Shown in pieces: positions 55,856 through 64,000 of a stretch of 64,000 bases of DNA. The stretch is taken from contig NZ_CP133594.1 in NCBI RefSeq assembly GCF_031312535.1, positions 1,240,001 to 1,304,000 of the forward strand. Reading direction: 5' to 3'. The notes below the pieces were generated by a model. It saw only the letters and a program-made list of their open reading frames with translations. It ran no database searches and had not been told where the DNA came from. The position numbers and the translations under genes are program-made. Position 1 is the stretch's first letter. The number at the start of each line of letters is the position of its first letter. The DNA is from Methanolobus mangrovi (GTDB taxonomy: Archaea > Halobacteriota > Methanosarcinia > Methanosarcinales > Methanosarcinaceae).

Positions 55856-56989
55856 ATGAAAATACTCGTAGTCGGTGGATTTTTAGGTAGTGGAAAGACT
55901 TCCACCATCATAAGATTAGGAACAGAATTCAGTAAAGCTGGTCAGAAAGTTGCCATTATTGTGAATGAGATCGGCGAAGTGGGTATTGATGGAGATGTAA
56001 TCTCAAAGTACGGCCTGGACATGACCGAACTTACAAGTGGCTGTATTTGCTGCTCACTGAAGGTTAATATGAAAGTTACATTGACCCTTCTGGAAAAAGA
56101 TTACAAACCAGATATAGTACTCATTGAACCTACCGGAATAGCATTCCCACAGCTCATCAAGAATGAGATCAATTTGATGGACCTAAAGAACACTACCATA
56201 CAGCCTCTTGTTACACTGATAGATGGTAGCAGGTTTAAACAATTAATGAAAGAAGCCAAGAATTTTGCTATGCGTCAGATCATCGATGCAGAGATATTAT
56301 GCATCAATAAGATCGACCTGATAGAGAAGATACGAGTACCTATCATTGAGGCTTCCGTACAACAATTGAACCCAACTGCAAAGGTCATACTGCTTTCTGC
56401 ATCCCTGGAAGATGAACACTGGCATGACTTTGTGAAACTGGCAATGGGCGATGAACCCACCCAACAGGAAATGCGCGAGTTAAAAACAACAAGTGCAGAT
56501 ACGAAAGAGATCGATGAGACCACAGGGGCACCGGTCCAGGAGAGTCTCGATTCCATTGAAGCATCAGGCATAGCCAGCTACGCTACAGAATATATGATAA
56601 ATGACAGAATTACCGCAGACCTTGCACAAAACGTTGCTAAGGACATAATGGATGCCATCAAATCAAAAGTTATGGAACTAAGTCCGGAATTTGTGGGACA
56701 TATCAAGTTGTTCATAGAATCTGAATCAAATACATTCAAGACGAACCTAACTGCTTACGACCAGGATGTGACAACCGAAGTTATTGATACTGTCACCGGA
56801 GACATGCCCCGACTCAAGGTACTCTCCGCAGTTTCAAGTATAGACCATGAAAAGCTTGTACACATAGTAAATGATACAATTTCAGAGAAGCTGAATGACA
56901 ACATGATCAATTTCAGGCACAATAAGCCACATGGACATGAGCATAACCATGGGCACCCAAAGCCAATTAACCTAATCAATAACAATTGA
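55856..56989 (+). CDS. COG0523/CobW-type G3E GTPase with His-rich tail
   Basis: 377 residues. Walker A GGFLGSGKT (7-15), the family metal motif CICC (63-66), LIEPTGIAFP (about 84-93) and NKID (about 151-154) define a G3E GTPase. A C-terminal extension (about 210-377) ends in HGHEHNHGH, a typical metal-binding tail. COG0523 members deliver or insert Zn, Co or Ni. The gene follows ramA by 42 bases (AGAAGGT upstream of the ATG) and precedes mtaC. MtaB and MtaA are zinc enzymes and MtaC holds cobalamin, so metal delivery to this system is a sound inference but not proven. Confidence 0.9.
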   Translation: MKILVVGGFLGSGKTSTIIRLGTEFSKAGQKVAIIVNEIGEVGIDGDVISKYGLDMTELTSGCICCSLKVNMKVTLTLLEKDYKPDIVLIEPTGIAFPQLIKNEINLMDLKNTTIQPLVTLIDGSRFKQLMKEAKNFAMRQIIDAEILCINKIDLIEKIRVPIIEASVQQLNPTAKVILLSASLEDEHWHDFVKLAMGDEPTQQEMRELKTTSADTKEIDETTGAPVQESLDSIEASGIASYATEYMINDRITADLAQNVAKDIMDAIKSKVMELSPEFVGHIKLFIESESNTFKTNLTAYDQDVTTEVIDTVTGDMPRLKVLSAVSSIDHEKLVHIVNDTISEKLNDNMINFRHNKPHGHEHNHGHPKPINLINNN

Positions 56990-56995
56990 TTAAGA

Positions 56996-57034
56996 TACAG
57001 CTTTACACAAATAAAGCCTGTACCTTCTTTTTTT
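56996..57034 (+). terminator. Terminator of the ramA-GTPase transcript
   Basis: TACAG-CTTTA and TAAAG-C-CTGTA (56996-57022) pair over 10 bp with one bulge, followed by CCTTC and seven T. It begins 6 bases after the stop. Confidence 0.7.
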
Positions 57035-57634
57035 CATTAATTTTTAACTAATAAAGGATGACTATTCCTTTTTTGATAGATCAAAAATAAGATAGTCCCA
57101 TCACCAGGTGTGAGATATCTGTGCGATTATTAAACATTATATAAGTATATCGCATGAACAGCAGAAAACCATTATTTTTGTAGATTTTGTGCCATGCACA
57201 ATGTAGACTTCGACTTTTGACGATACTTAAATCAAACGGTTAACAAATGATAAGAAAATAGATACGAATCTAAAAACAAGGAATGAAATGAAATAGTTAA
57301 CTAAGTTAAATGACATTTATTAGCATCGGACCAAAATAATAGTGTGTGTTTAAAAAATATATTAATTGATAATTAAATATGCCAATAACAAGCAAACTTT
57401 AGTTACATGCCGAGAAACAAGGAAATCTGCCAGTCATATATAAAACTAACCCATACACCCAAAAATTCCAACCGCAGCGAGTAAATAAAAATAATAAGTC
57501 CCACACATACTGTCTAAAGATAATCATATCTAGAAGCCCTAATATACTACTAAAAATGAAAACAGGGAGTACTGTGCAAGAAAATGTACTATTTTTCTAT
57601 TTGAATTATATTATAAATGCACTAAACCGATAGG
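57035..57634. other. Long gene-free region upstream of mtaC
   Basis: 600 bases, very AT-rich, with no plausible gene on either strand. By analogy with other methanol operons it may hold binding sites for regulators of mta expression. I see no repeated motif that I would call. Confidence 0.5.
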
Positions 57635-57839
57635 TTTATATACATATTTTGTTTATGTAATTGTGTGGAAAGATGAAGTTAGTTAATGACTAAAGATCGT
57701 TAGCAAATTGTTGTGGAGACTTTTGCTACATCACTCAAAGTCATAAGCCAACTGATGCCCATCTACTGCTTTATCGCATACTTCGCTTGAATGTATGACA
57801 AGTAGTAGAGTCAATCTAGATCTAAGGAGGTAGAATTAG
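57635..57839 (+). promoter_or_regulatory. mtaCB promoter and about 175-base 5' leader
   Basis: TTTATATA (57635-57642) is a strong TATA box; transcription should begin near 57665. The leader ends in AAGGAGGT (57824-57831), the best ribosome site in the window. Before it lies an extended hairpin: TCTACTGCT (57762-57770) with AGTAGTAGA (57801-57809), one mismatch, enclosing CATAC/GTATG (57777-57797). Long mtaCB leaders are known in Methanosarcina; a regulatory role is inferred here. Confidence 0.65.
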
Positions 57840-58601
57840 ATGGATATAGACCCAAGTAAAATATTAGTAAGGTACAATGTTGCTAAAGAAAAAGCACAGT
57901 CACCAGAAGAGTTAGCAGCTGAGATGTTCCCAACTGCAGAACCAGCAAGGTCAATCTGTGCTGCAATCTTTGATGGAGAAGAAGACGACGTAATCGAAGG
58001 CCTTGAGAAGGCAATCGAGGGCGGAGCAGACCCAATAGCACTTATTGATGATGTGCTCATGGTCGGAATGAAGATCACAACAGACCTGTATGACCAGGGT
58101 GTAATCTTCCTGCCAAACGTTATGATGTCAGCAGATGCAATGCTCGAGGGTATCGAGTTCTGTAAAGAACAGGGCGGTTCATCACCAAAACCAAAAGGAA
58201 AGGTTGTCTGCCACGTAGCAGAAGGTGACGTACACGACATCGGTAAGACAATTGTAGCAGCACTCCTCAGAGCAGCTGGATATGAAGTAGTAGACCTTGG
58301 ACGTGACGTACCTGTCGATGAAGTTATCGCAGCTGTAAAGAAGGAAAGCCCAATGATGCTTACCGGAACAGCATTGATGACAACAACAATGTATGCATTC
58401 AAAGAAGTCAATGACAGACTCCTCGAGTCTGGTATCAAGATACCATTCCAGTGTGGTGGCGGAGCAGTAAACCAGGACTTCGTAACCCAGTATGAACTCG
58501 GAGTATATGGAGAAGAAGCAGCAGATGCACCAAAGATGGCAGACGCAATCGTTGCCGGAAAAGGACTTGCACAACTGAAGGAAACCTTCCACAAACACTA
58601 A
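57840..58601 (+). CDS. mtaC: Methanol corrinoid protein MtaC
   Basis: 253 residues. An N-terminal helical cap (about 10-115) precedes a Rossmann B12 domain with GDVHDIG (129-135): His132 is the lower cobalt ligand, in the D-x-H-x-x-G motif. Later GTALMTTTM and CGGGAVNQDF complete the fold. It takes the methyl group from methanol via MtaB and passes it to MtaA. Codon use (many ATC, AAC, GCA) fits high expression. The stop is 12 bases before mtaB. Confidence 0.98.
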   Translation: MDIDPSKILVRYNVAKEKAQSPEELAAEMFPTAEPARSICAAIFDGEEDDVIEGLEKAIEGGADPIALIDDVLMVGMKITTDLYDQGVIFLPNVMMSADAMLEGIEFCKEQGGSSPKPKGKVVCHVAEGDVHDIGKTIVAALLRAAGYEVVDLGRDVPVDEVIAAVKKESPMMLTGTALMTTTMYAFKEVNDRLLESGIKIPFQCGGGAVNQDFVTQYELGVYGEEAADAPKMADAIVAGKGLAQLKETFHKH

Positions 58602-58613
58602 GGAGTGAGAGAA

Positions 58614-59999
58614 ATGGTAAAAAGATACACATCAATGGCATACAAAGCTGCTGACGACATGATCTTCGGTAAGTCAGTTTACCCAGTCAAGGCAGAACTC
58701 GGTTTAGAAGTAGGAGCAGGATACGTAACAGCAGAAGTTAACTACGCTCCAAGACCTGAAGCAGGTGTTTCCAAAGAGAAACTCGTTTCAGAATACCGCA
58801 GGCTCACAACCGACATCATGGCAAGAGCTGTACAGGTCGGTTTCCCAGCAATTTCACTGGAAACAGAACACGTCGAGCAGATGACCAACAACCCATCATG
58901 GGGAGCAGAAGTCGCTCACGTACAGAAGACCATCATGGAAGAATACCATGAAGAATACGGAATAAAATGTGGTCTCAGGCACACACCTGGTGACATCCGT
59001 GAAGACCGTGACCTCCTTGCACTCATCGGCAAGAAGTATGACACCCTTATGGAGTCATTCGAACAGGTTGCAGACTCAGGAGCAGACTTCCTGTCCATCG
59101 AAACAATGGGCGGTAAGGAAATTCTCGACTACGCAATTCTCAGAAACGATATTCCAGGACTCGTATATGCAATTGGCTGCCTTGGTTCAATTGACATGAC
59201 CATGATCTGGGAAGACATCAGAAAGATTGCAGACAAGAAGGGCAGAGTTGCAGCTGGTGACACTGACTGTTCACAGGCAAACACCGCTATGTTCATAGCA
59301 GGTGGTCTCCTTGACAAGAACCTTGCACACACCATTGCAATCATTGCAAGAGCAATCTCCGCACCAAGAACACTCGCTGGATATGAAGCAGGTGCTCAGG
59401 GTCCAGGAAAGGACTGTGGATACGAGAACACAATCGTAAAGTCCATCACCGGATGCCCAATCGCTCAGGAAGGAAAGACCTCAACCTGTGCACACTCTGA
59501 CGTAATGGGTAACCTCGTCATGCAGTGCTGTGACCTCTGGTCAAACGAATCTGTAGAATACCACGCAGAATTCGGTGGTACCTCTGTACAGTGCTGGTCC
59601 GAGTCCCTTAACTACGATGCAGCAATGCTTAACGTAGCAACAGAGACAGGAAACGCAAAGATGCTTCGTGACATCCTCGTACTCTCTGACAAATACAGAG
59701 ACCCACAGGGATATGTCCTTGCATACGACAACGCATACAAGGTAGGACAGGCAATCGTAAAGGACGGCGACGATCTTTACCTCCGTGCAAAGAACGCAGC
59801 AGTATCCTGTGTTGACATCCTCAACTCAGCAGACAGCAAGAAACTCGTCATGTCAAAGTTCGAGATCAATGCACTTAACAATGCAAAGGCAGCACTCGAC
59901 GCAATGACCGACGAAGCTGACACATTCATGAGCGATTCTGTCGAGAAATACAAGGCAGAAGTTGCAGTGTTCAGACCAGACGCAAACTACAAGTTCTAA
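58614..59999 (+). CDS. mtaB: Methanol:corrinoid methyltransferase MtaB
   Basis: Zinc enzyme that cleaves the C-O bond of methanol and methylates Co(I) of MtaC. 461 residues in a barrel fold. The zinc ligands known from Methanosarcina barkeri (Glu164, Cys220, Cys269) are found at Glu163 (SIETMGG), Cys219 (GDTDCS) and Cys268 (GKDCGY), shifted by one. The ATG at 58614 is used rather than a GTG at 58605 that overlaps the ribosome site AAGGAGTGAG. The stop codon is within the terminator stem. It forms an operon with mtaC. Confidence 0.98.
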   Translation: MVKRYTSMAYKAADDMIFGKSVYPVKAELGLEVGAGYVTAEVNYAPRPEAGVSKEKLVSEYRRLTTDIMARAVQVGFPAISLETEHVEQMTNNPSWGAEVAHVQKTIMEEYHEEYGIKCGLRHTPGDIREDRDLLALIGKKYDTLMESFEQVADSGADFLSIETMGGKEILDYAILRNDIPGLVYAIGCLGSIDMTMIWEDIRKIADKKGRVAAGDTDCSQANTAMFIAGGLLDKNLAHTIAIIARAISAPRTLAGYEAGAQGPGKDCGYENTIVKSITGCPIAQEGKTSTCAHSDVMGNLVMQCCDLWSNESVEYHAEFGGTSVQCWSESLNYDAAMLNVATETGNAKMLRDILVLSDKYRDPQGYVLAYDNAYKVGQAIVKDGDDLYLRAKNAAVSCVDILNSADSKKLVMSKFEINALNNAKAALDAMTDEADTFMSDSVEKYKAEVAVFRPDANYKF

Positions 60000-60028
60000 A
60001 TCTAGAACTTGTTTCTTTTTTCTTTTTT
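59991..60028 (+). terminator. Terminator overlapping the mtaB stop codon
   Basis: AAGTTCTA (59991-59998) pairs perfectly with TAGAACTT (60003-60010), followed by long T-rich tracts. The stem includes the TAA stop of mtaB. Confidence 0.8.
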
Positions 60029-60115
60029 TCTTCTCTTAAAAATAATATACCCATACTGTTAAGTATGCTGTTTTCCTATGCATTGCTAAAAAAGAAAGTG
60101 CAGTCAGAAAAAGGA

Positions 60116-62047
60116 TTATAATACGAACTTTTTAGGATAACCTACACCTGAAATTGTAATTGTGGTTTCAAGAGGAGCGTGTTTCCAGCCCTCCGGTAAA
60201 AATGTTTTTGTTGTCATCTTGATATCAATATTATCCTTGCTTACACCACATTCACCCATATAATCAAGAACCATACTTTTTCCATGTTCATTTGCATAAT
60301 CTACAGCTTCGCGATATTTCTCAAAATCAGATCTTCCAACTGGAGAAAATACCAGATAACCTTGCTCAGGATCTGCAACAGAAATTGGCCGTATTATTAT
60401 CTCGATTCTTTTGATTCCTTTTCCAAAGAGAGCACCTGCAGCATTTCCAACTTCTGCATGCTCAGGAATAATTATTTGTGCATCAATTATGTTTTCTATA
60501 TTCTTCCGATAAGCTGAAACCGGCCCTCCAAGCAAAACTACCGGAATATCCACCTTGAATCTGGCATTGAATTGCCCATCAACTATTTTCTTGATCCCGG
60601 ATTTATCGACATCATTAAGAATATAAGACATTAGATTGAAAGCCATATTTCGGGCCACAATATCCTTTACATTATTACAGAATTCAAAGGCACCCATTTT
60701 ATTAAGATTACTAAGCTTGGCAGCCCCTACTTTTGACGCTTCAACATCCCAGAAAGTATAATCACCAAGTACATGAAGAGCATCTGTTGGAGTAAAACCA
60801 ATTGCTTGTACCAATCTTTTCTGAATTAGGGAGTCAATCATAACAGTAGAAGGATATCTTTTGGACAAACTGGCAATTTCATTCAGGCTCATTGGTTCAT
60901 CACCAATTGCCTTGAACACTTCAGCTTCCGACTCATCAAGACCCATAGGTTCAAACCCTGACCTCATGAAAAATTTTGTTGGCTGGATGTTCCTATCAAG
61001 CACACTTCTCAAGGGAGCAACACTTTTCTTCAACTTTTCCAGGAATCCCGGATATTTGGAAGATGCAAGACAAAGAGGAATTACCCTTCTCGGGCCAATA
61101 TGAATTTCTTTGGAAGACGTCCACACATGACTATCTCCACCCATTGCAGAAGTCTCCATCCTTGTTGCACGAACCTTGGTATTCCAACCACCCACAACAG
61201 CCCCTGTATCAGATAACTCCGGTACGCCATCAGTTATTGCTGAAACATCAGTACTTGTTCCACCAACATCCACCACTGCGCAGGTATTCTTTCCTGAAAG
61301 GAAAGATGCTCCTACAAGACTTGCAGCTGGCCCGGAAAAAATAGATTCTACAGGTTTATCCAAGGCATCCTTCAAACCTACAACAGTGCCATCACATTTT
61401 AGCATTAGTAATCTGGCATCTATATCTTTTCTTTTGATCTCATCCATGACAGAAAGGATGAACTTATGCGAAATGGGAAGTAACTGGGCATTCAAAGATG
61501 CAGTAACTGCCCTTTCATATGCACCTAGATCCTGGGACAGTTCATGACCGCATACAACCGGCAACCCAGTAAGCTCATGTATTACTCTTGTGATGGCTAG
61601 TTCATGTTCTGGATTTCGGATGCTGAAAAAAGAAGAAACTGCAAATGCAGCAACATCGTCTTTGAATTTTAAAGCAAATTTTCGGACTGCATCAATATCA
61701 GGTTTTTCAATTTCCTCCCCATTATAACTATGACCACCAGGAATTGAAAGCACATGTTTTGTGGGGAATTCACCTTTCATAGGATGCTCTCCCACAAGGA
61801 TCAGAGCTACCGGACTTCCGGTACCTTCAAGCACTGTGTTTGTAGCAAGAGTCGTGGAAACAGATACAAGAGTTACATTTTTAAGATAAACAGGATCAAG
61901 TCCATCAATAGCATTTCTAATACCTGCCACAAGATCAGGATATGTTGTAAGTGATTTGCTCGAACCCACCACAGAAGCATCTGAATCCCTTACCAGAATA
62001 GCATCTGTATACGTACCGCCAGCATCAATTCCCAGACTATAGTGCAT
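60116..62047 (-). CDS. Hydantoinase/oxoprolinase (HyuA-type) ASKHA protein
   Basis: 643 residues. N-terminal Hydant_A_N domain (about 3-175) opens with GIDAGGTYTDAIL; the central hydantoinase A domain (about 195-480) has IFSGPAASLVGA and VVDVGGTSTDVS; C-terminal about 490-640 has a LLGGPVSAYR and an EVGNAAGALFG motif. Known members are ATP-dependent amidohydrolases or acetone-carboxylase subunits. No HyuB partner is present. It lies between mtaB (opposite strand) and mtaA (same strand, 227 bases upstream of this gene lies the mtaA stop), so it may be linked to methanol metabolism; its ATPase fold is the same as that of RamA. GGAGGT precedes the ATG. Confidence 0.85.
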   Translation of the reverse strand: MHYSLGIDAGGTYTDAILVRDSDASVVGSSKSLTTYPDLVAGIRNAIDGLDPVYLKNVTLVSVSTTLATNTVLEGTGSPVALILVGEHPMKGEFPTKHVLSIPGGHSYNGEEIEKPDIDAVRKFALKFKDDVAAFAVSSFFSIRNPEHELAITRVIHELTGLPVVCGHELSQDLGAYERAVTASLNAQLLPISHKFILSVMDEIKRKDIDARLLMLKCDGTVVGLKDALDKPVESIFSGPAASLVGASFLSGKNTCAVVDVGGTSTDVSAITDGVPELSDTGAVVGGWNTKVRATRMETSAMGGDSHVWTSSKEIHIGPRRVIPLCLASSKYPGFLEKLKKSVAPLRSVLDRNIQPTKFFMRSGFEPMGLDESEAEVFKAIGDEPMSLNEIASLSKRYPSTVMIDSLIQKRLVQAIGFTPTDALHVLGDYTFWDVEASKVGAAKLSNLNKMGAFEFCNNVKDIVARNMAFNLMSYILNDVDKSGIKKIVDGQFNARFKVDIPVVLLGGPVSAYRKNIENIIDAQIIIPEHAEVGNAAGALFGKGIKRIEIIIRPISVADPEQGYLVFSPVGRSDFEKYREAVDYANEHGKSMVLDYMGECGVSKDNIDIKMTTKTFLPEGWKHAPLETTITISGVGYPKKFVL

Positions 62048-62232
62048 AATAGACCTCCATTTTAAAATTAAAAATCCAAAGTTAAATTTGAAAAAAACAA
62101 ACTAGTAGCGCAAATACCCTTTGGTTAATTAAAGATGAAACAGGTTATATTAAAAATTTATGTTAACACTGAATAATGAAAACGAAAGCAATAGAAGGGA
62201 AAATTAATAGAATTAAATCAAAAAAGAATGGA

Positions 62233-62262
62233 GACATGACCATAGTTGAACTATGGTATGTC
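62233..62262 (-). terminator. Terminator of mtaA
   Basis: On the minus strand, GACATACCATAGT pairs with ACTATGG-T-C-ATGTC (one bulge) over a 3-base loop, followed by a T-rich run (TTCTTTTTTG). It starts 12 bases after the mtaA stop codon. No gene is seen in the rest of the 62048-62274 spacer. Confidence 0.75.
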
Positions 62263-62274
62263 TGTTTAGAAAAT

Positions 62275-63285
62275 TTATGCGTAGTATTCGTCTCTTGCTT
62301 CGACCATTGCCTTAAGGTTTGCAACTGGAGTGTCAGGTGCAATTCCACAGCCTGGTGCAAGTACGTCGATACCGTCTTCGAGAGCCTTTGTTGCAGCTGC
62401 CTTGACTGTTGCTGCATCGCCTGCGAGGAGAACAAAAGGACTTGAAACGTTACCACAGATTGTTACCTTTCCAGCAACCTTTGCCTTTGCGCCCTTAAGG
62501 TCCTTTACTTTCTCTTCAATGCTGATTGATGGGAAGTGGCAGTCTGCCATCATTTCAAGGATTGGGGAAACATCGCCACAAATGTGGAGAATCATTGGGC
62601 CCTTTACACCATCTGCGAATTTCTGAAGGAATGGCTTGAGCATCTTGTCAAATGTGTCTGGTGACATAAGGTCAGGTGAGGCTACTGGATCTGGTACACT
62701 GATAACGTCTACTCCTGCGTCGAAGAGTGCGTTTGCGTACTCGATACATGCATCACATGCGAAGTCAAGAATTGTGTTGAAGTCTTCTGGTGCCTTGATG
62801 GACCATTTCATGAACTTCTTTACACTTGCAAGGTCGGATGCGAGTGTTACTGGACCTTCCATACCTGCAATTATAGGTACTTCGTCTCCTACTTTCTCCC
62901 TGATGATCTTCATTGTTTCAAGTACAGCAGGAATTCTGCCTACACTAAGGAGATTCTCTGGCATTGCAAGATTGTCAACGCCCTTTGGGTATGGGTGGTC
63001 GGTAACTGAAGGCTGCCTGTTCTTTGTACCCATGTTGACTTCACAACCCATTGCTTCTGCAAGTACTGTGAGACAGTATGGAGCTCTTACACCCTCAAGA
63101 CCGCATACTTCGTATGATGCGACTGCAAGGTCTGCCATCTTCTGTGAGTCGGTGTGTGCTTCTGGCCATGCTGCGCCTGTGAGGTCCATGAGCTCAACAA
63201 TAGCGGACTGTGTTACAGTGCAAACAGGTACTTTGTCGACTTCTTCACCTTTTAATGCTTTGAGTAATCTTTCTTTCATGTTCAT
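62275..63285 (-). CDS. mtaA: Methylcobamide:coenzyme M methyltransferase MtaA
   Basis: Moves the methyl group from methyl-MtaC to coenzyme M. 336 residues of the uroporphyrinogen decarboxylase barrel family. The zinc ligands are His234 and Cys236 in ILHICGD plus Cys313 in APGCGIAP, corresponding to His237/Cys239/Cys316 in M. barkeri. The ATG at 63285 follows GAAGGATTC. A TATA box (TTTATAT, minus strand, 63342-63348) is at proper distance and a 12-bp palindrome lies upstream of it. The substrate class (methanol rather than methylamine) is inferred from its closeness to mtaCB. Confidence 0.95.
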   Translation of the reverse strand: MNMKERLLKALKGEEVDKVPVCTVTQSAIVELMDLTGAAWPEAHTDSQKMADLAVASYEVCGLEGVRAPYCLTVLAEAMGCEVNMGTKNRQPSVTDHPYPKGVDNLAMPENLLSVGRIPAVLETMKIIREKVGDEVPIIAGMEGPVTLASDLASVKKFMKWSIKAPEDFNTILDFACDACIEYANALFDAGVDVISVPDPVASPDLMSPDTFDKMLKPFLQKFADGVKGPMILHICGDVSPILEMMADCHFPSISIEEKVKDLKGAKAKVAGKVTICGNVSSPFVLLAGDAATVKAAATKALEDGIDVLAPGCGIAPDTPVANLKAMVEARDEYYA

Positions 63286-63341
63286 AATGAATCCTTCTCT
63301 GTTGAGTAGATTTAAGTCACCCTGATTTGAGTAACATCAGA

Positions 63342-63428
63342 TATAAAACTATTGGATTGAAGCAGAGGGATGCAGAAAATGAAGAAAAAACACAATTAAT
63401 AACCATGAACAAATAGACATACGTATGT
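63342..63428 (-). promoter_or_regulatory. mtaA promoter with upstream palindrome
   Basis: TTTATAT (63342-63348 on the minus strand) is a TATA box giving a leader of about 35 bases. ACATACGTATGT (63417-63428), a perfect 12-bp palindrome, lies about 70 bases farther upstream and may bind a regulator. Its significance is unproven. Confidence 0.5.
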
Positions 63429-63520
63429 AAGAAAAAAGATAAAAAAACTAAAATATTGAATTACAAAAAAATAAGTTACAGATAAAAAGCTATGTCAAAC
63501 CATCAGATTTGGCCTATTAA

Positions 63521-63706
63521 CTACTTTTTACCATCACCCCAGATCGCAATAATCTTATCAATGGATATATGCGTGTACATATCATCATCCTTGATTGTCA
63601 GGACCCCGTCTGCACATGCTTCAACAACTCCGTAGAACCTATCAGGACCGCCACAATAGATATCTATCTTCTTGTTCAGATAATGTTCAACTATGAATGA
63701 TTGCAT
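63521..63706 (-). CDS. Small conserved methanogen protein, MQSFI type
   Basis: 61 residues, paralogous to the 65-residue protein at 15105-15302: MQSFI start, IYCGG, ACADGVLT, THISIDKIIAI. The pattern suggests a small SH3/Sm-like barrel; the conserved Cys residues (17 and 30) could bind metal or pair. AGGGAGG precedes the ATG with good spacing. It lies upstream of mtaA on the same strand, 235 bases away. Function unknown. Confidence 0.82.
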   Translation of the reverse strand: MQSFIVEHYLNKKIDIYCGGPDRFYGVVEACADGVLTIKDDDMYTHISIDKIIAIWGDGKK

Positions 63707-63810
63707 TTTTAGCCTCCCTTTTATAGATTAAAAACCTTTACCCACATAAAATTGGTACTTTTATTTATATTAACGTTATCTATCCATCCAGCCTTACAAA
63801 TAAAAGCAAT

Positions 63811-64000
63811 TCAGCTCCAGAATCTCTTATTCTTGGCATAGTTCCTTTCAGCAACCAGTATATCGCGATAAAAAGCCTCTTCGTCATGACGCATTTTTTG
63901 TATTACCCTGGTTGCCATTTCCGGTCCCACACCCCTGCTTGCAAGTGCAATTGCCGCCATCTTCCCATGAGTCATTACGATATTTGCGTTTCTGTAAACT
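63811..64000 (-). CDS. Lhr-type DEAD/DEAH helicase, C-terminal end only
   Basis: The frame is open from the window edge to a TGA at 63811 (62 codons). Its end, [20 protein letters not shown] and [17 protein letters not shown], resembles the C-terminus of large Lhr-family ATP-dependent helicases. The helicase core lies outside the window, so the call rests on the tail alone. Confidence 0.6.
   Translation of the reverse strand, partial: VYRNANIVMTHGKMAAIALASRGVGPEMATRVIQKMRHDEEAFYRDILVAERNYAKNKRFWS

Noticed and set aside
54191-63285. Possible pyrrolysine (in-frame TAG) genes, as in methylamine methyltransferases.
   Set aside because: All methyltransferase genes here are the methanol type and read through without an internal TAG.
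1-64000. Search for CRISPR arrays, insertion sequences, integrases or prophage genes.
   Set aside because: No spaced direct repeats, transposase-like frames or phage genes were found; the only tandem repeat is inside the surface-protein gene.

Overview
The window comes from a methylotrophic methanogenic archaeon of the family Methanosarcinaceae. The evidence is a complete methanol:coenzyme M methyltransferase set (mtaC, mtaB, mtaA) with a RamA-type corrinoid activator, archaeal TFB, Gar1, Trm5, AlaX, RNA polymerase subunits N and K, archaeal ribosomal proteins and the archaeal mevalonate kinase/isopentenyl phosphate kinase/type 2 IPP isomerase set. Base composition is AT-rich, TATA boxes precede many genes and several starts are TTG or GTG with good Shine-Dalgarno sites. 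The genus cannot be fixed from the sequence; Methanolobus- or Methanococcoides-like relatives fit best.

Layout. 1-4640 (minus strand, except one small plus-strand gene at 2784-2996): a TetR-controlled cassette of a DUF362 lipoprotein and a YraQ-type permease, then a DUF2111 gene and a thioredoxin/thioredoxin-reductase pair. 5015-8835: a large secreted surface protein with seven near-identical 324-bp repeats, preceded by a strongly structured 5' leader. 9096-11736: a three-gene homocysteine-forming operon (DUF39-CBS, NIL-ferredoxin, UPF0280). 11880-21358: two sensor histidine kinases without adjacent response regulators, an Hsp20 gene sharing a palindromic divergent promoter with a small methanogen protein, a flavin disulfide reductase homologue, an MFS exporter and AlaX. 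21711-33078: serA, two uncharacterised genes, then the classical archaeal block rpl18e-rpl13-rps9-rpoN-rpoK-rps2-MEMO-mvk-ipk-fni-RNase J-idsA, coupling translation, transcription and isoprenoid lipid synthesis. 33253-39391: pyruvate phosphate dikinase, gar1-tfb, a LysE-type exporter, trm5 and one tRNA-Thr(CGU).

39431-48839 is more accessory: a K+ channel, a soluble tandem-Cache-like protein with a small partner, rubrerythrin, a Cache-cupin lipoprotein, a second lipoprotein, a PLDc_N-like membrane protein, a membrane-anchored mono-haem cytochrome c and a TM-helix-repeat membrane protein, separated by long gene-free stretches. 48911-53932: an aminotransferase and an iron-uptake locus (DtxR-type regulator, feoA, feoB, a membrane protein, a Cys-rich FeoC-like winged helix) with two candidate operators.

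54191-63706 is the methanol module: ramA, a COG0523 GTPase with a His-rich tail, an 850-base gap holding a TATA box and a hairpin leader, mtaC, mtaB and a terminator; on the other strand a hydantoinase/oxoprolinase-type ASKHA protein, mtaA and a small protein paralogous to the one beside hsp20. MtaB/MtaC move the methyl group of methanol to a corrinoid, MtaA passes it to coenzyme M, RamA reactivates oxidised corrinoid, and the GTPase may supply metal. The window ends in the C-terminus of an Lhr-type helicase.
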